A DNA stretch of 34,809 nt, from positions 1-34,809 of the IMG/VR virus record IMGVR_UViG_3300037487_000470, one strand, 5' to 3'. Positions 9,681-17,691 of the stretch are shown here, piece by piece; positions within the stretch are counted from its first letter, which is position 1; the number at the start of each line of letters is the position of its first letter. Source of the stretch: a virus. Made by a program: the position numbers and the translations under genes. The notes below the pieces were generated by a model, which had not been told where the DNA came from, made no database searches, and saw only the letters and a program-made list of their open reading frames with translations.

Positions 9681-10535
9681 TTAATCGTTTATCCAAGTTC
9701 TAAAATCTGCATTAGGTGCTGATGCCCAAGTCGCTGGTGTTGTTCCCCACTTCTTTGGGTTAATCCATAATTCACATATACTACAACTAACATAGTTTTC
9801 TAAGGGTAAGGCTAATATAGGAAGGTTTACATAATCCCAAGCATCACCACTTATCTGTTCTATTATATTATAACAAATTAAATTATTATAATTCGTTGAG
9901 CCTCCTGGAACTATTTTAGTAGAAAATACTTGTCCTACTTCTGCACTCCCACTTATCACCGCCGTATACTCATCACCACTCAAACACTCTTTAATTAAAT
10001 AACCATTATCTAAGGGGTTAATCAAAAAAAAAAGACAACGATTTTTATCATTGTGAGTAGTAAGGCTAAAGGTTGCCACCCATCCTGCCAACCCATTATC
10101 AAACCTATCTGCGAAAGGTATACATTCAATTTCACCATCTATATCAAACCCTGCTATTCCTCTCTGAGTATAAGATGTTAAATCATTCAAAATACCTAAT
10201 GTATTAGAATGAATATATACATCATCATCTACACCAAAGAAAGGAATTACTTGCTTATTAGTTTCATCTTCACTTTGATTATTTTTATTCTTTCCTTTAT
10301 CTGCTACTACTAATTCAATAGTATAGGTTGTTACATTTGTTCCAAAGACTGTATTAATTATATTAACATTTCCAATTGGATACATTGGATATTCTTTCAA
10401 ATCCATATGTTGTAAATCACCATAGGTAGCAACACCAATACTAGGATGGTTCTTCATTATCGTTTTGAAATAATTTAGAACATTATAGTAGAGTGTATAA
10501 TTTATTCCGGTGTTAGCTATTATCTGTTGAGGCAT
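9681..10535 (-). CDS. Connector-region protein, longer paralog of the next gene upstream (284 aa)
   Basis: Residues 1-172 align without gaps to the neighbouring 172-residue protein (shared GINYTLYYNVLNYFK/GVNYTLYYNLINWFK, ADKGKNKNNQS, NTLGILNDLT, GLAGWV, TTHNDKNRCLF). The match stops exactly at a run of ten T (10024-10033). Beyond it lies an extension of about 110 residues (VSCSICELWINPKKWGTTP) with no internal Met, so it can only be made as a fusion. A shift of one base either way at the run would stop within a few codons, giving a short form like the paralog. Position after portal and adaptor suggests a neck or tail-terminator role; the fold is unknown to me. Confidence 0.55.
   Translation of the reverse strand: MPQQIIANTGINYTLYYNVLNYFKTIMKNHPSIGVATYGDLQHMDLKEYPMYPIGNVNIINTVFGTNVTTYTIELVVADKGKNKNNQSEDETNKQVIPFFGVDDDVYIHSNTLGILNDLTSYTQRGIAGFDIDGEIECIPFADRFDNGLAGWVATFSLTTHNDKNRCLFFLINPLDNGYLIKECLSGDEYTAVISGSAEVGQVFSTKIVPGGSTNYNNLICYNIIEQISGDAWDYVNLPILALPLENYVSCSICELWINPKKWGTTPATWASAPNADFRTWIND
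10024..10033 (-). other. T10 homopolymer at a domain boundary (possible slippage site)
   Basis: Read on the minus strand, codons CTT TTT TTT TTG cross ten consecutive T exactly where similarity to the paralogous protein ends. The zero frame reads into the extension, while -1 and +1 frames stop almost at once. It could be a programmed slippage site, a phase-variable tract or a place where assembly length is uncertain. Confidence 0.45.
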
Positions 10536-10537
10536 AA

Positions 10538-11056
10538 TTAATATAATTCAAATAGACAACGATTTTTATCATTGTGTGTTGTTAGTGTAAATGTTGATAC
10601 CCACCCTGCTAATCCATTATTATATTCATCTGCAAAAGGTTTACAAGTTATATTATCGTTTATTTCAAATCCAACAATACTTCTTTGTGTATAATCTGTT
10701 AAATCATTTAAGATACCCAAAGTATTACTCTGAATATCTATCACATCATTAACTCCGTAGAAAGGTATAACTTGATTATTAGTTTCACTTTCGCTTTGAT
10801 TATTCTTATTTTTACCTTTATCTGCTACTATTAACTGAACATTAAATCTACTTTCGTTTTCACTAAATGTAGTTGATAATATATTAACATTTCCCATTGG
10901 ATATTTAGGATATTGCTCATCATCTAATACATCAATATTACCATACGATACTTGTAGTATAGAAGGATGTTCATCCATTATATTCTTAAACCAATTTATT
11001 AGATTGTAATATAAGGTATAGTTAACTCCCGCATTATGTAGGATAGCTGTACTCAT
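10538..11056 (-). CDS. Connector-region protein, shorter paralog (172 aa)
   Basis: I place the start at ATG 11056, one base after the preceding stop, because MSTAILHNAGVNYTLYYN then aligns residue for residue with the paralog's MPQQIIANTGINYTLYYN. An upstream TTG at 11077 would overlap the previous gene and has no counterpart in the paralog. The protein is mixed alpha/beta with a conserved ADKGKNKNNQSESETN segment. The pair looks like a tandem duplication with later gain or loss of a C-terminal extension. By position (portal, adaptor, then this pair) it may be a head-tail joining or tail-terminator protein. No named family recognised. Confidence 0.6.
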   Translation of the reverse strand: MSTAILHNAGVNYTLYYNLINWFKNIMDEHPSILQVSYGNIDVLDDEQYPKYPMGNVNILSTTFSENESRFNVQLIVADKGKNKNNQSESETNNQVIPFYGVNDVIDIQSNTLGILNDLTDYTQRSIVGFEINDNITCKPFADEYNNGLAGWVSTFTLTTHNDKNRCLFELY

Positions 11057-11057
11057 A

Positions 11058-11576
11058 TTATAATTGTATTCCGCCAAAGTATTGGTTCGTCATATCAGGA
11101 TAAATCTGTGTTTGATTACCTACTGTTTCTAAATACTGAGGAATATTTTGAGAATAAGAAATAAGATAGTTTTGTAATCTTAATGCGTAATACTCAGCAT
11201 TATTCTGTGATTTTGAAAGTAAGTAATCTATTTCAGTTTTACCAGGTGCTGAACCTTGCTCTGATGTAAATTTAACTGCACCATTAGATTTGAATTGAAT
11301 AGAACTGAAAGGAATATACTCTACACAACTATACCATATCAAAGTATTTTTAATATGGTCATCTAAAAGGTCCTGATAATATACCGATAAACTACTAACT
11401 GTATTAGCTATTATTCTATCTTGTAAAAAATCAAATAGGACAGTTCCTAATAAATTTTTTAAGTATTTATCTTGTGCCGTTCTAACAAAAGGTAACAGAG
11501 CATCAGCATCTAATGCTCCCTGCAATGGTGAGTTTTTAATTATATCGTTTCTAGTTATAAAAAGTGCGTATGCCAT
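11058..11576 (-). CDS. Head-tail connector adaptor-like protein (172 aa)
   Basis: This mostly helical protein begins MAYALFITRNDIIKNSPLQG and contains LLPFVRTAQDKYLKNLLGT (about 27-45) and DLLDDHIKNTLIWYSCVEY (about 69-87). The pattern fits phage head-tail adaptor proteins, and I recall similar proteins in Bacteroidota phages listed as DUF6712, from memory only. It lies two bases after the portal stop and one base before the connector-like pair. It probably forms a ring under the portal. The C-terminus (QIYPDMTNQYFGGIQL) is extended and may reach a neighbour. Confidence 0.55.
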   Translation of the reverse strand: MAYALFITRNDIIKNSPLQGALDADALLPFVRTAQDKYLKNLLGTVLFDFLQDRIIANTVSSLSVYYQDLLDDHIKNTLIWYSCVEYIPFSSIQFKSNGAVKFTSEQGSAPGKTEIDYLLSKSQNNAEYYALRLQNYLISYSQNIPQYLETVGNQTQIYPDMTNQYFGGIQL

Positions 11577-11578
11577 AG

Positions 11579-12889
11579 TTATTTTTGTTTAATTATTTCG
11601 TATTCTCTTTCAAAAAAGGCTGAGCCCATACTAACATTAGGATGTAAATCATCTTCTAATTTTTCTGTTGGTATTGGTTCACTATCTGTTTGGTCACCTG
11701 GATTTTCTTGTGTACCAGGATTTTCCATTGCTTTATTAGTTTCATCTTCAACTTGTCCAACTGATTTACCAGTATCTTCTGCAGTTTGAGAAAGAATTAC
11801 TAATGGAGTTAATTGTTCAAAGTATAATTCGGTATCCTCATATCCACCACAACTCAATGCATAATCTAAAGTATTTAGGATTAAGTTTTGGAATGGTGAT
11901 ATAGTCATAGTTTGCATAATAGAGAACGCTGTCATCATTTCCTCTGAGGTAGAACTAAAACCATTTGCTTTTGTTCTGATACCAAATAGAAGGGGAGAGG
12001 TTACTCTATGTGCTACTAATATTCTATCTTGCACATAATCTGCTACATACTCATACTTTTCATGTAAACTTTCAATATCAATTGTATCTATCGTAGGTTT
12101 ATTAGCTGCATCATCATTAAACGATACCATAAACCTACCTGCGTTATCTGTACCTGTAAACTTAGCCTGAAGTAAATCTTCAATAGTTTGTCTTTCTTCA
12201 GGAGCTGGAACACCATTATTAAAGTTAATCATTACAGCAGGTAAGAAACCATTTGTAATATTATTAAAATGTAAGTTACTAATCTCACCATCTGATACTG
12301 CTAATTGTAAAGCTGATACCCAATCAGGTAGAGAATAATAATATAAGCCAGGACAATAGTTTTTAATGTATAGTATTTCACACTTCTCAGTAGATGTTTC
12401 AAATGCAGGTAATTTCTTTTTATTTTTAACTGCTCTTTGGTCAAACCAATCAGTACAATAGAAATAATTTTCTATCTTAGGATTATCAAATATCTTTTCA
12501 GCTCTTAAATTCTGAATAGGAACATGATACATTTTAATTATCTTAGTATGCGCATCATTCCAATATACTTGAAACGCTGAATTACCATAAAGTTTCAAAT
12601 CAAATGCTACCCTTTTAATTTCTTCTTGAGGAATTAATTTTTGTAATACATCATTGAACTGAATGTTTTTAGAATACAATCCTTTACCATATATTAAATC
12701 TGCTATACCTTCTACACAAGCTGCGTTAGAAGTAGATACATTATATGCTGCTGTTACTGCTGCAAAGAAATCATCGTGTCCATAAACACCAAATGGTACC
12801 CAGGCATAACGAGTCTTAGTATCTTCATTTATAATTGGAAGAGAATTGTTAGTTATGTTAACAATAGAAAATTTAGTTGTTTGCTTCAT
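11579..12889 (-). CDS. Portal protein
   Basis: At 436 residues it fits the short HK97-type portals. The N-terminal part has YGHDDFFAAVTAAYNVSTSN and IADLIYGKGLY, then the wing-like segment AFDLKLYGNSAFQVYWN (about 95-111) and IIKMYHVPIQNLRAEK, typical of portals. The stretch YVADYVQDRILVAHRVTSPLLFGI (about 282-305) with the following TKANGFSSTSEEMMTAF is the usual stem/crown region. The C-terminus is acidic and disordered (QENPGDQTDSEPIPTEKLED). It forms the 12-subunit ring at one capsid vertex through which DNA passes. It is far from the terminase genes, with the capsid genes in between. Confident from internal motifs and the adaptor gene beside it. Confidence 0.85.
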   Translation of the reverse strand: MKQTTKFSIVNITNNSLPIINEDTKTRYAWVPFGVYGHDDFFAAVTAAYNVSTSNAACVEGIADLIYGKGLYSKNIQFNDVLQKLIPQEEIKRVAFDLKLYGNSAFQVYWNDAHTKIIKMYHVPIQNLRAEKIFDNPKIENYFYCTDWFDQRAVKNKKKLPAFETSTEKCEILYIKNYCPGLYYYSLPDWVSALQLAVSDGEISNLHFNNITNGFLPAVMINFNNGVPAPEERQTIEDLLQAKFTGTDNAGRFMVSFNDDAANKPTIDTIDIESLHEKYEYVADYVQDRILVAHRVTSPLLFGIRTKANGFSSTSEEMMTAFSIMQTMTISPFQNLILNTLDYALSCGGYEDTELYFEQLTPLVILSQTAEDTGKSVGQVEDETNKAMENPGTQENPGDQTDSEPIPTEKLEDDLHPNVSMGSAFFEREYEIIKQK

Positions 12890-12890
12890 A

Positions 12891-13250
12891 TTAGTTCATT
12901 ATGATATATTCGTTCGTACTTATGTGCGATATATATTGATTATTTTGTGTTGTATAAGATGCCTTATCTATTGACTGAGATTGATATACTTGTATTGTAC
13001 TATTCCAAATAGGTGTAGTGCTACCACTGCTGTATAAAGTTAATCTTAGTTCTTGTCCTACACTCGCACTTACTATACTTCCTGTGAAAGCTAATAAGTT
13101 TTCATAAGAAGTAAATGAAGCTGATGAAAGACTCATGGTAGAATTTTGCAATGTATACATATCTTGCATTGACATTGTATATACATTAGATGAAGTATTT
13201 TCAGTTCTAATAGTATATGAATTAGTATTATCTAAGTAGTATGTTAACAT
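12891..13250 (-). CDS. Small Ser/Thr-rich probable virion protein (119 aa)
   Basis: The protein is beta-rich, with many Ser, Thr, Tyr and Gln residues and the repeated 'SSASFTSY', 'TGSIVSASVGQELRLTLYSSG' pattern seen in virion proteins of this phage. The start ATG at 13250 follows the TTTGTTAAAT motif by 19 bases. It is the first gene of the portal cluster and its stop (TAA) abuts the portal start. It could be a head decoration or fibre-associated protein. Function unknown. Confidence 0.5.
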   Translation of the reverse strand: MLTYYLDNTNSYTIRTENTSSNVYTMSMQDMYTLQNSTMSLSSASFTSYENLLAFTGSIVSASVGQELRLTLYSSGSTTPIWNSTIQVYQSQSIDKASYTTQNNQYISHISTNEYIIMN

Positions 13251-13269
13251 TAAGTAGTATTTATCTACA

Positions 13270-13283
13270 ATTTAACAAATATT
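13270..13283 (-). promoter_or_regulatory. Putative late promoter AATATTTGTTAAAT
   Basis: On the minus strand the motif AATATTTGTTAAAT ends 19 bases before the ATG at 13250. The AATATTTG part matches 7 of 8 bases of TAnnTTTG, and a TTG lies 18 bases upstream of it. The same TTTGTTAAAT string precedes the genes starting at 15935, 19197 and 30928. Confidence 0.45.
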
Positions 13284-13358
13284 ATGTCAAAAGTAGTTGG
13301 ACAATAGTATGGTTCTATATTTCTAATTAGGAAGTTTTATTTATAAATCTGTAAAAGT

Positions 13359-13405
13359 GATACTGACTATGTAAGTACTTGATTTCCTATTCTGTAATCA
13401 GTATC
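13359..13405. other. Inverted repeat in long leader (8-bp arms)
   Basis: GATACTGA (13359-13366) and TCAGTATC (13398-13405) are perfect inverted repeats separated by 31 bases. It sits in the gene-free stretch 13251-13586, within the presumed 5' leader of the portal operon. It may be an RNA hairpin or an operator. No open frame of useful length exists in this stretch. Confidence 0.35.
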
Positions 13406-13503
13406 TACATTTACATTTTTATTTATAATTAATTTTATTTTTAGTGTTTATGGTTTATCTGCTTTCTTTCTTATTAGAAGTTAGGACATTTTTTCCATAT
13501 TTC

Positions 13504-13511
13504 CAAATATA
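13504..13511 (-). promoter_or_regulatory. Putative TAnnTTTG promoter box
   Basis: Minus-strand TATATTTG is a perfect TAnnTTTG box. The -33 position has only TTTA, so the match is partial. It would drive the portal operon with a leader of about 250 bases. It lies just downstream of the 13-bp tandem repeat. Confidence 0.4.
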
Positions 13512-13537
13512 TTTTCATTTATTTTCAGACATAAAAA

Positions 13538-13563
13538 TAGGATACCCTATTAGGATACCCTAT
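13538..13563. repeat. Two perfect tandem copies of a 13-bp unit (TAGGATACCCTAT)
   Basis: TAGGATACCCTAT occurs at 13538-13550 and 13551-13563. On the minus strand each copy can form a short ATAGG-GTAT-CCTAT hairpin, and the last copy is followed by TTTTT. It may therefore end transcription from the capsid operon, or act as a binding site just upstream of the promoter box at 13504-13511. Confidence 0.45.
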
Positions 13564-13586
13564 TAAATATTTTTTAGTTATACTTC

Positions 13587-14153
13587 TTAAGCTGCACTAC
13601 CGTAAACGATAGTTCCACCATTTAATACACCCGATGGAACACCTGTTGTAGTATTTGATCCTGAAATCCAAGTTGCTGGGAATTGTTCCATACCAGTTAG
13701 AGTTACACTATAGCCATATAAATCGCCTAATGCTCCACCTGTTCCGATTGTTCCTGCAGTTACATCACATCCCAATTTCAAACCTGCTACAAATGCATCA
13801 CCATTGTTAGTCCAAACGATAACTTGAGGTCTTCCGTACGCCATTAACTTTAACTGAGTGTTCATCTCATTCGTTAACTTCTTCAAGTTAAGAGTTAGTG
13901 CTTGTGAAAAGAATGTAGTTCCGTTTTCTCTACTTGTATTAACTGTTTCAGTATAAGCTGATGTACCTTTCAATTCGTAGTAGTATAATGAACTACTTAC
14001 TGGAAGAGCGGTAATTAAACCTTGAGGAGTTGCTGATGTTGCAGCTGATGTAGTGAATGACCCGGTTGTGTAGTTAATAAAATACACACCCTGAATACCA
14101 CCAATACTCTCTTTACAAGGTTCGTTTCTTCCTAATGTTAATGAACATGCCAT
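13587..14153 (-). CDS. Major tail tube-like protein (188 aa)
   Basis: The order of motifs fits tail tube proteins: an N-terminal strand (GGIQGVYFINY), the central FFSQALTLNLKKLTN region, then MAYGRPQVIVWTNNGDAF (about 104-121), GLKLGCDVTAGTIGTGGALGD and YGYSVTLTGMEQFPATWI (about 147-164). The 'tG...gD.nGY.lt.tg.e..pa' ending is typical of siphophage tubes and related hub proteins. It lies downstream of the major capsid gene with a hairpin between. I cannot separate a tube from a head decoration protein with certainty, but the pattern favours the tube. Confidence 0.6.
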   Translation of the reverse strand: MACSLTLGRNEPCKESIGGIQGVYFINYTTGSFTTSAATSATPQGLITALPVSSSLYYYELKGTSAYTETVNTSRENGTTFFSQALTLNLKKLTNEMNTQLKLMAYGRPQVIVWTNNGDAFVAGLKLGCDVTAGTIGTGGALGDLYGYSVTLTGMEQFPATWISGSNTTTGVPSGVLNGGTIVYGSAA

Positions 14154-14176
14154 AATGATAAGTTTTTTGTTTTGTT

Positions 14177-14216
14177 AAAAGGGTGAGTTTCTGTTCTACG
14201 ATACTCCTCACCCCTT
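14177..14216 (-). terminator. Intergenic hairpin after the capsid gene
   Basis: Minus strand: AAGGGGTGAG, a 19-base loop, then CTCACCCTTTT. The stem is 9-10 pairs with one bulged G and ends in a short T run. It lies between the capsid stop (14229) and the next start (14153), so it may act as a partial terminator that keeps capsid expression above that of downstream genes. Confidence 0.5.
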
Positions 14217-14228
14217 AATATTGTTTAA

Positions 14229-15200
14229 TTATGATGCTTTGTAGTAAACGATATCAGATGCAACACCAATTTGTGTACCAGCTGTATATCTCATAATTAT
14301 TCTAAAGTTTTGAGAACCATCAATGTTAGCCATATCTAATACTTTAACTTCGTTGTAATCAGATAATAAACCTGTACCGAAATATAAGTTAGATTTTTGT
14401 GCTGCTACCATTGTAGATGCTGTCATACCAGGACAATGAGCCAAATCAATACCATTGAAATTCAAAGGTTTTTCACCAACTGTTGTTTGATTTAAGTACC
14501 CATTAGCTAAAGCTGGAGTTCCGATACCACCTAATGCTGATTGATAAGCCTTAACAACATTTGTAGGTACATAGATTAATAAATCCTCTTTACCATAAAC
14601 TGTTGTAGGAATAGCGTCAACTACTGAAGCCAATGCAGTTAATACATTTGCTGCTGTGATTGAACCAGAGTAAGATGCAGATACTGCTGCACTACCAGTG
14701 ATGTTTGGATATAAACCACCGAATTGTCCGTTAGTTGATGCATCACCTGTCCAAATAGATTGTTCAGTTGCTTGTGCTACTGTTCCACCTACATAAGAAA
14801 TCAAGTAATCCGTGAAGCTCTTTGGAATTTCATCAAAAGCACTATATCCTAATTGTAATGCTTCCCAAGATTGTACGAAAGTTTGCTTACATAATTGTAA
14901 GTTAACTTGTAATTCTTTTGGAGTAATTACTTGCTCAGATAAAGATACTGCTGAACCGGTAGATGCTGCGAAATCACAACTTGCATCTGCAACGATTGTT
15001 AATAAATTTAATTTTTGGATAACTTCTTTGTACTTCACGTTTGGCATGATAGTTACATATTTGTTGTCCAAAGTTTTTGCACTCAATAACGCTGCTGCGA
15101 TATATTGACCTGCGAACTCACCTGCGTAGGTTGGAGTTGATGGGTTTGCGAACTGTGGAGATGCTCCAGCGATGTTTGCAAAGTTTTGTTTTTTGTTCAT
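14229..15200 (-). CDS. Major capsid protein, HK97-like
   Basis: At 323 residues it starts after an A-rich leader and follows the scaffold-like gene by 18 bases. The N-terminal arm (MNKKQNFANIAGASPQFANP) is followed by YVTIMPNVKYKEVIQKLNLL, typical of the E-loop and spine region of small HK97-type capsids from Bacteroidota phages. Later motifs include QATEQSIWTGD (about 141-151), TTVYGKEDLLIYVPTNVVKA (about 198-217, the usual 'mn....l.' segment) and a C-terminal strand FRIIMRYTAGTQIGVASDIV. The N-terminus is not rich in charged residues; a separate scaffold gene precedes it. Scaffold before and tube-like protein after support the call. Confidence 0.85.
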   Translation of the reverse strand: MNKKQNFANIAGASPQFANPSTPTYAGEFAGQYIAAALLSAKTLDNKYVTIMPNVKYKEVIQKLNLLTIVADASCDFAASTGSAVSLSEQVITPKELQVNLQLCKQTFVQSWEALQLGYSAFDEIPKSFTDYLISYVGGTVAQATEQSIWTGDASTNGQFGGLYPNITGSAAVSASYSGSITAANVLTALASVVDAIPTTVYGKEDLLIYVPTNVVKAYQSALGGIGTPALANGYLNQTTVGEKPLNFNGIDLAHCPGMTASTMVAAQKSNLYFGTGLLSDYNEVKVLDMANIDGSQNFRIIMRYTAGTQIGVASDIVYYKAS

Positions 15201-15218
15201 AATAATGATTTTTATTTT

Positions 15219-15935
15219 TTAATTATTTTTATAAAGTTTTGATAAGAAGCTAGATTGTGCACTAGCTGATTTCTTACCATATCTTTTTTGATTATCTTCT
15301 TGTGAGAACATTTGATTTGACTCAACCGGTGCACCATCTAATTTCGGTAACTCTTCTTCGGTTTCGCTATCTTCTTCTGTTTCTACTACTTCTTTTTCAC
15401 CCATTGCTTTTTCTAATTCTGAAATTCTGAATGTTAATTCTTCAAACTTACTTACTAACATACCCATATCCATTTCAGGCTTATCGGTTGTTTGAGGTAT
15501 AGGACCAACAGTTATATCTTCAGGATTAGCACCTAAAGCACCACTTGCTTCTGATACACCCATTTCAACTTCTTTAACATCACCAGGTAATGGTTGTGCT
15601 TTAATTGTTTCAGCATCTGCATCAGCCATTTCAACTTCAGCTTCAACTTCAGGCTTCTCTTCTTCAACATTTTCTCTTTCTACGATTTTACCATCTTTAG
15701 TAATTACTCTGATTAGGACTTCGTTTCCTTCACTATCTTTAAGAGAAATTTGATGTTCACCATCTGGTGCTGGAGTTTTACTTCCATCTTCCGAAACTAC
15801 TTCTACACTTTCACCTAAATCAAAAGTTGGTGATTGTAATATCGTTCCATCTGCTGTTTTAGCATCTACGAATTGTACTTCTGTGTTTAATGATAACATA
15901 GTAGCAATTCTATTAAGGACTTGTTTTGCGTTCAT
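15219..15935 (-). CDS. Capsid assembly scaffold-like protein
   Basis: This 238-residue protein is very acidic in the middle (EEEKPEVEAEVEMADADAET) and has a coiled-coil segment MGMLVSKFEELTFRISELEK (about 158-177) and a basic C-terminus ending SFLSKLYKNN. Acidic body, coiled coil and basic tail that docks to the capsid protein are the usual features of scaffolds. It lies directly before the major capsid gene. The N-terminal 80 residues form a small beta domain (EDGSKTPAPDGEHQISLKDS) seen in similar Bacteroidota phage proteins. Expression probably comes from the promoter-like motif just upstream. Confidence 0.7.
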   Translation of the reverse strand: MNAKQVLNRIATMLSLNTEVQFVDAKTADGTILQSPTFDLGESVEVVSEDGSKTPAPDGEHQISLKDSEGNEVLIRVITKDGKIVERENVEEEKPEVEAEVEMADADAETIKAQPLPGDVKEVEMGVSEASGALGANPEDITVGPIPQTTDKPEMDMGMLVSKFEELTFRISELEKAMGEKEVVETEEDSETEEELPKLDGAPVESNQMFSQEDNQKRYGKKSASAQSSFLSKLYKNN

Positions 15936-15953
15936 TTTCTTTTTATTTTACTT

Positions 15954-15967
15954 ATTTAACAAATATA
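15954..15967 (-). promoter_or_regulatory. Putative late promoter TATATTTGTTAAAT
   Basis: The motif contains a perfect TAnnTTTG box and the TTTGTTAAAT string, 18 bases before the scaffold start. The bases that follow, through to ATGAA, are almost identical to those before the gene at 30928 (shared TAAATAAG, AAAATAAAAAGAAAATG). No clear TTTG is found 20 bases upstream. Confidence 0.5.
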
Positions 15968-15988
15968 TATTTTTTTATACTGAAATTT

Positions 15989-16165
15989 TTAATTCAATCT
16001 TCTTTGGATTAGTAATAGATTATTATATTCTTCTACCAAATCTTTATTTTTATGGTGTAAATACTCAATGTAACCATATAGGCTATCTAATTCGTATTTC
16101 AAATCTTCGTTTTCTTCTTCTGCTAATTCTAGCATTACTTCGTATAGTATGGTATCTTCGTTCAT
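15989..16165 (-). CDS. Small coiled-coil protein (58 aa)
   Basis: I read this frame by hand: ATG at 16165, stop TAA at 15989. The product starts MNEDTILYEVMLELAEEEN and is acidic and strongly helical, with a coiled-coil-like middle (EDLKYELDSLYGYIEYLHH). It starts 4 bases after the LamG gene stop and ends about 50 bases before the scaffold start, so it fills a gap in a tight operon. The leader contains TTTGTTAATA. It might assist assembly; function unknown. Confidence 0.55.
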   Translation of the reverse strand: MNEDTILYEVMLELAEEENEDLKYELDSLYGYIEYLHHKNKDLVEEYNNLLLIQRRLN

Positions 16166-16169
16166 ATTA

Positions 16170-17690
16170 TTAACAAAGTAAATTATTAGTAATGTAAGAA
16201 TAATTCTGTTCTATTTCTAATTGAGATAAAGGCTTATTATAAAGTAATAAACTATTAGTGACTCCTTTCCAATATGTTGCATCCCCATTTGTATTAAATC
16301 CAAACTTTAATGGTGAGGTAGATGCATTAAATGCATTAATTATGAATTGTGATGATACACTAGATATTAATGTTTGATTTATATATAAATTCATAAATTG
16401 CCCACCGCCAAGAGTACATACAATAGTTACTAATACAGGTGTATTTGCAACAGAACCAGTCCAAGGTAATTGAATATCACTACCAGCTTGATCTCTGAAT
16501 ACAAATTTATCTGCATATGGTTCCCAAATTGTATCCCAACCATCATTATAAAAATCTTTAACAAAGAAATCTCTACCAACGGCCGTTGTATCTATTGTTC
16601 CATAATATTGCATTGTCCAACTACTACTTGGTTGTCCTACTAATGTAGCTGGGAATGTTACATAATTATCAGTTCCATTAAATGTATAACCTAAACTTCC
16701 GCTTAATACTAATGCACTTCCGCTCACTAATCCATTATTTCCATTACCACTCTTATCATTCCAAACACTACCCGAAAGTGTATCACATCCTGTAAACAAT
16801 ACTAAACCATCTGTTACTACTGTTGTAGGTGCTAGTGTAGTAGTTGTTGTTGTAGTTGTAGTAGTTGTTGTTGTAGTAGGTATTGATGCACTTAAGAATG
16901 GTAACCATCCTGCTGCTAATGATGATGATACTTGTGTTATTTCTGCATCTGATAATGCTCTATTCCATACAACAAAAGATTGTATATCACCTGCCCATGC
17001 ACTATCAAATCCGCCGGATGAAGAATTACCTATAAATAAATTAGTAGGATTAGGACCTAAATTTCCAACTACTGAGCCGGTTGTTTTATATGTACTACCT
17101 GTATCTAGTAATGCCGTCGGCTGTATTTGTGTTTCAAAAATTGTTCTATTCCATTTTGCACTAAATAGCGCTTTAGGTACTGTCTCATATCCACCAAATC
17201 CTGTTTTATACCATCCATATAAATTTACATTTTGATAATATGGACTACCTGCCGCGTATGGTACATGATTAATAAGAGTATTCGTACTTACACCATCTAT
17301 CCACCATCTTCTTCCTGATCCACCACTCCACACTAATGAAGTTCCTTTCCACCAATATGTCAATGTAGGATTAGTTCCATACTCACCATTTTGCGCTGCT
17401 CTTTCTGCTGTTACAATTAATGTATAGCCTGGACTTAATTCATTCAAAAAGGATTGTGAAGAAAATAATATATAATTTGATGCACTAAAATATAATGCTT
17501 GAGTTGAATTATTCCACGTTGCATTAACACTTCCCGTAACACCATATGCTAAATCAGTAATTAAATTTGGATTAGATGCTGGATTAAATGATGATGAACA
17601 TCTTGTATCTATATAGAATGCGTAATCCGATGGGAATGCTCTTGTCGCTACATCTCCACTATCAAATAATCCTGTTGCTAAATAAATCAT
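16170..17690 (-). CDS. Two-domain LamG/concanavalin-like virion protein with poly-Thr linker
   Basis: This 506-residue protein has two concanavalin-like (LamG) domains. The first (about 20-265) includes WAGDIQSFVVWNRALSDAEI, the usual last strand of these domains. Residues 272-285 are fourteen Thr in a row. The second domain (about 290-503) includes WNDKSGNGNNGLVSGSALVL, SSSWTMQYYGT and FGFNTNGDATYWKGVTNSLL. It is clearly related to the single LamG domain of the protein at 29848-30645. Such domains bind sugars or proteins, so it may be a fibre tip or head decoration that attaches to host glycans or mucus. The gene starts one base after the stop of the 398-residue fibre, suggesting they act together. 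Confidence 0.7.
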   Translation of the reverse strand: MIYLATGLFDSGDVATRAFPSDYAFYIDTRCSSSFNPASNPNLITDLAYGVTGSVNATWNNSTQALYFSASNYILFSSQSFLNELSPGYTLIVTAERAAQNGEYGTNPTLTYWWKGTSLVWSGGSGRRWWIDGVSTNTLINHVPYAAGSPYYQNVNLYGWYKTGFGGYETVPKALFSAKWNRTIFETQIQPTALLDTGSTYKTTGSVVGNLGPNPTNLFIGNSSSGGFDSAWAGDIQSFVVWNRALSDAEITQVSSSLAAGWLPFLSASIPTTTTTTTTTTTTTTLAPTTVVTDGLVLFTGCDTLSGSVWNDKSGNGNNGLVSGSALVLSGSLGYTFNGTDNYVTFPATLVGQPSSSWTMQYYGTIDTTAVGRDFFVKDFYNDGWDTIWEPYADKFVFRDQAGSDIQLPWTGSVANTPVLVTIVCTLGGGQFMNLYINQTLISSVSSQFIINAFNASTSPLKFGFNTNGDATYWKGVTNSLLLYNKPLSQLEIEQNYSYITNNLLC

Positions 17691-17691
17691 A

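Noticed and set aside
11057-11077. TTG start for the shorter connector paralog
   Set aside because: ATG 11056 aligns exactly with the start of its paralog, while the TTG version overlaps the previous gene.
13484-13498. Short frame starting at an ATG in the portal leader
   Set aside because: It ends after five codons; no other frame in the stretch has useful length.
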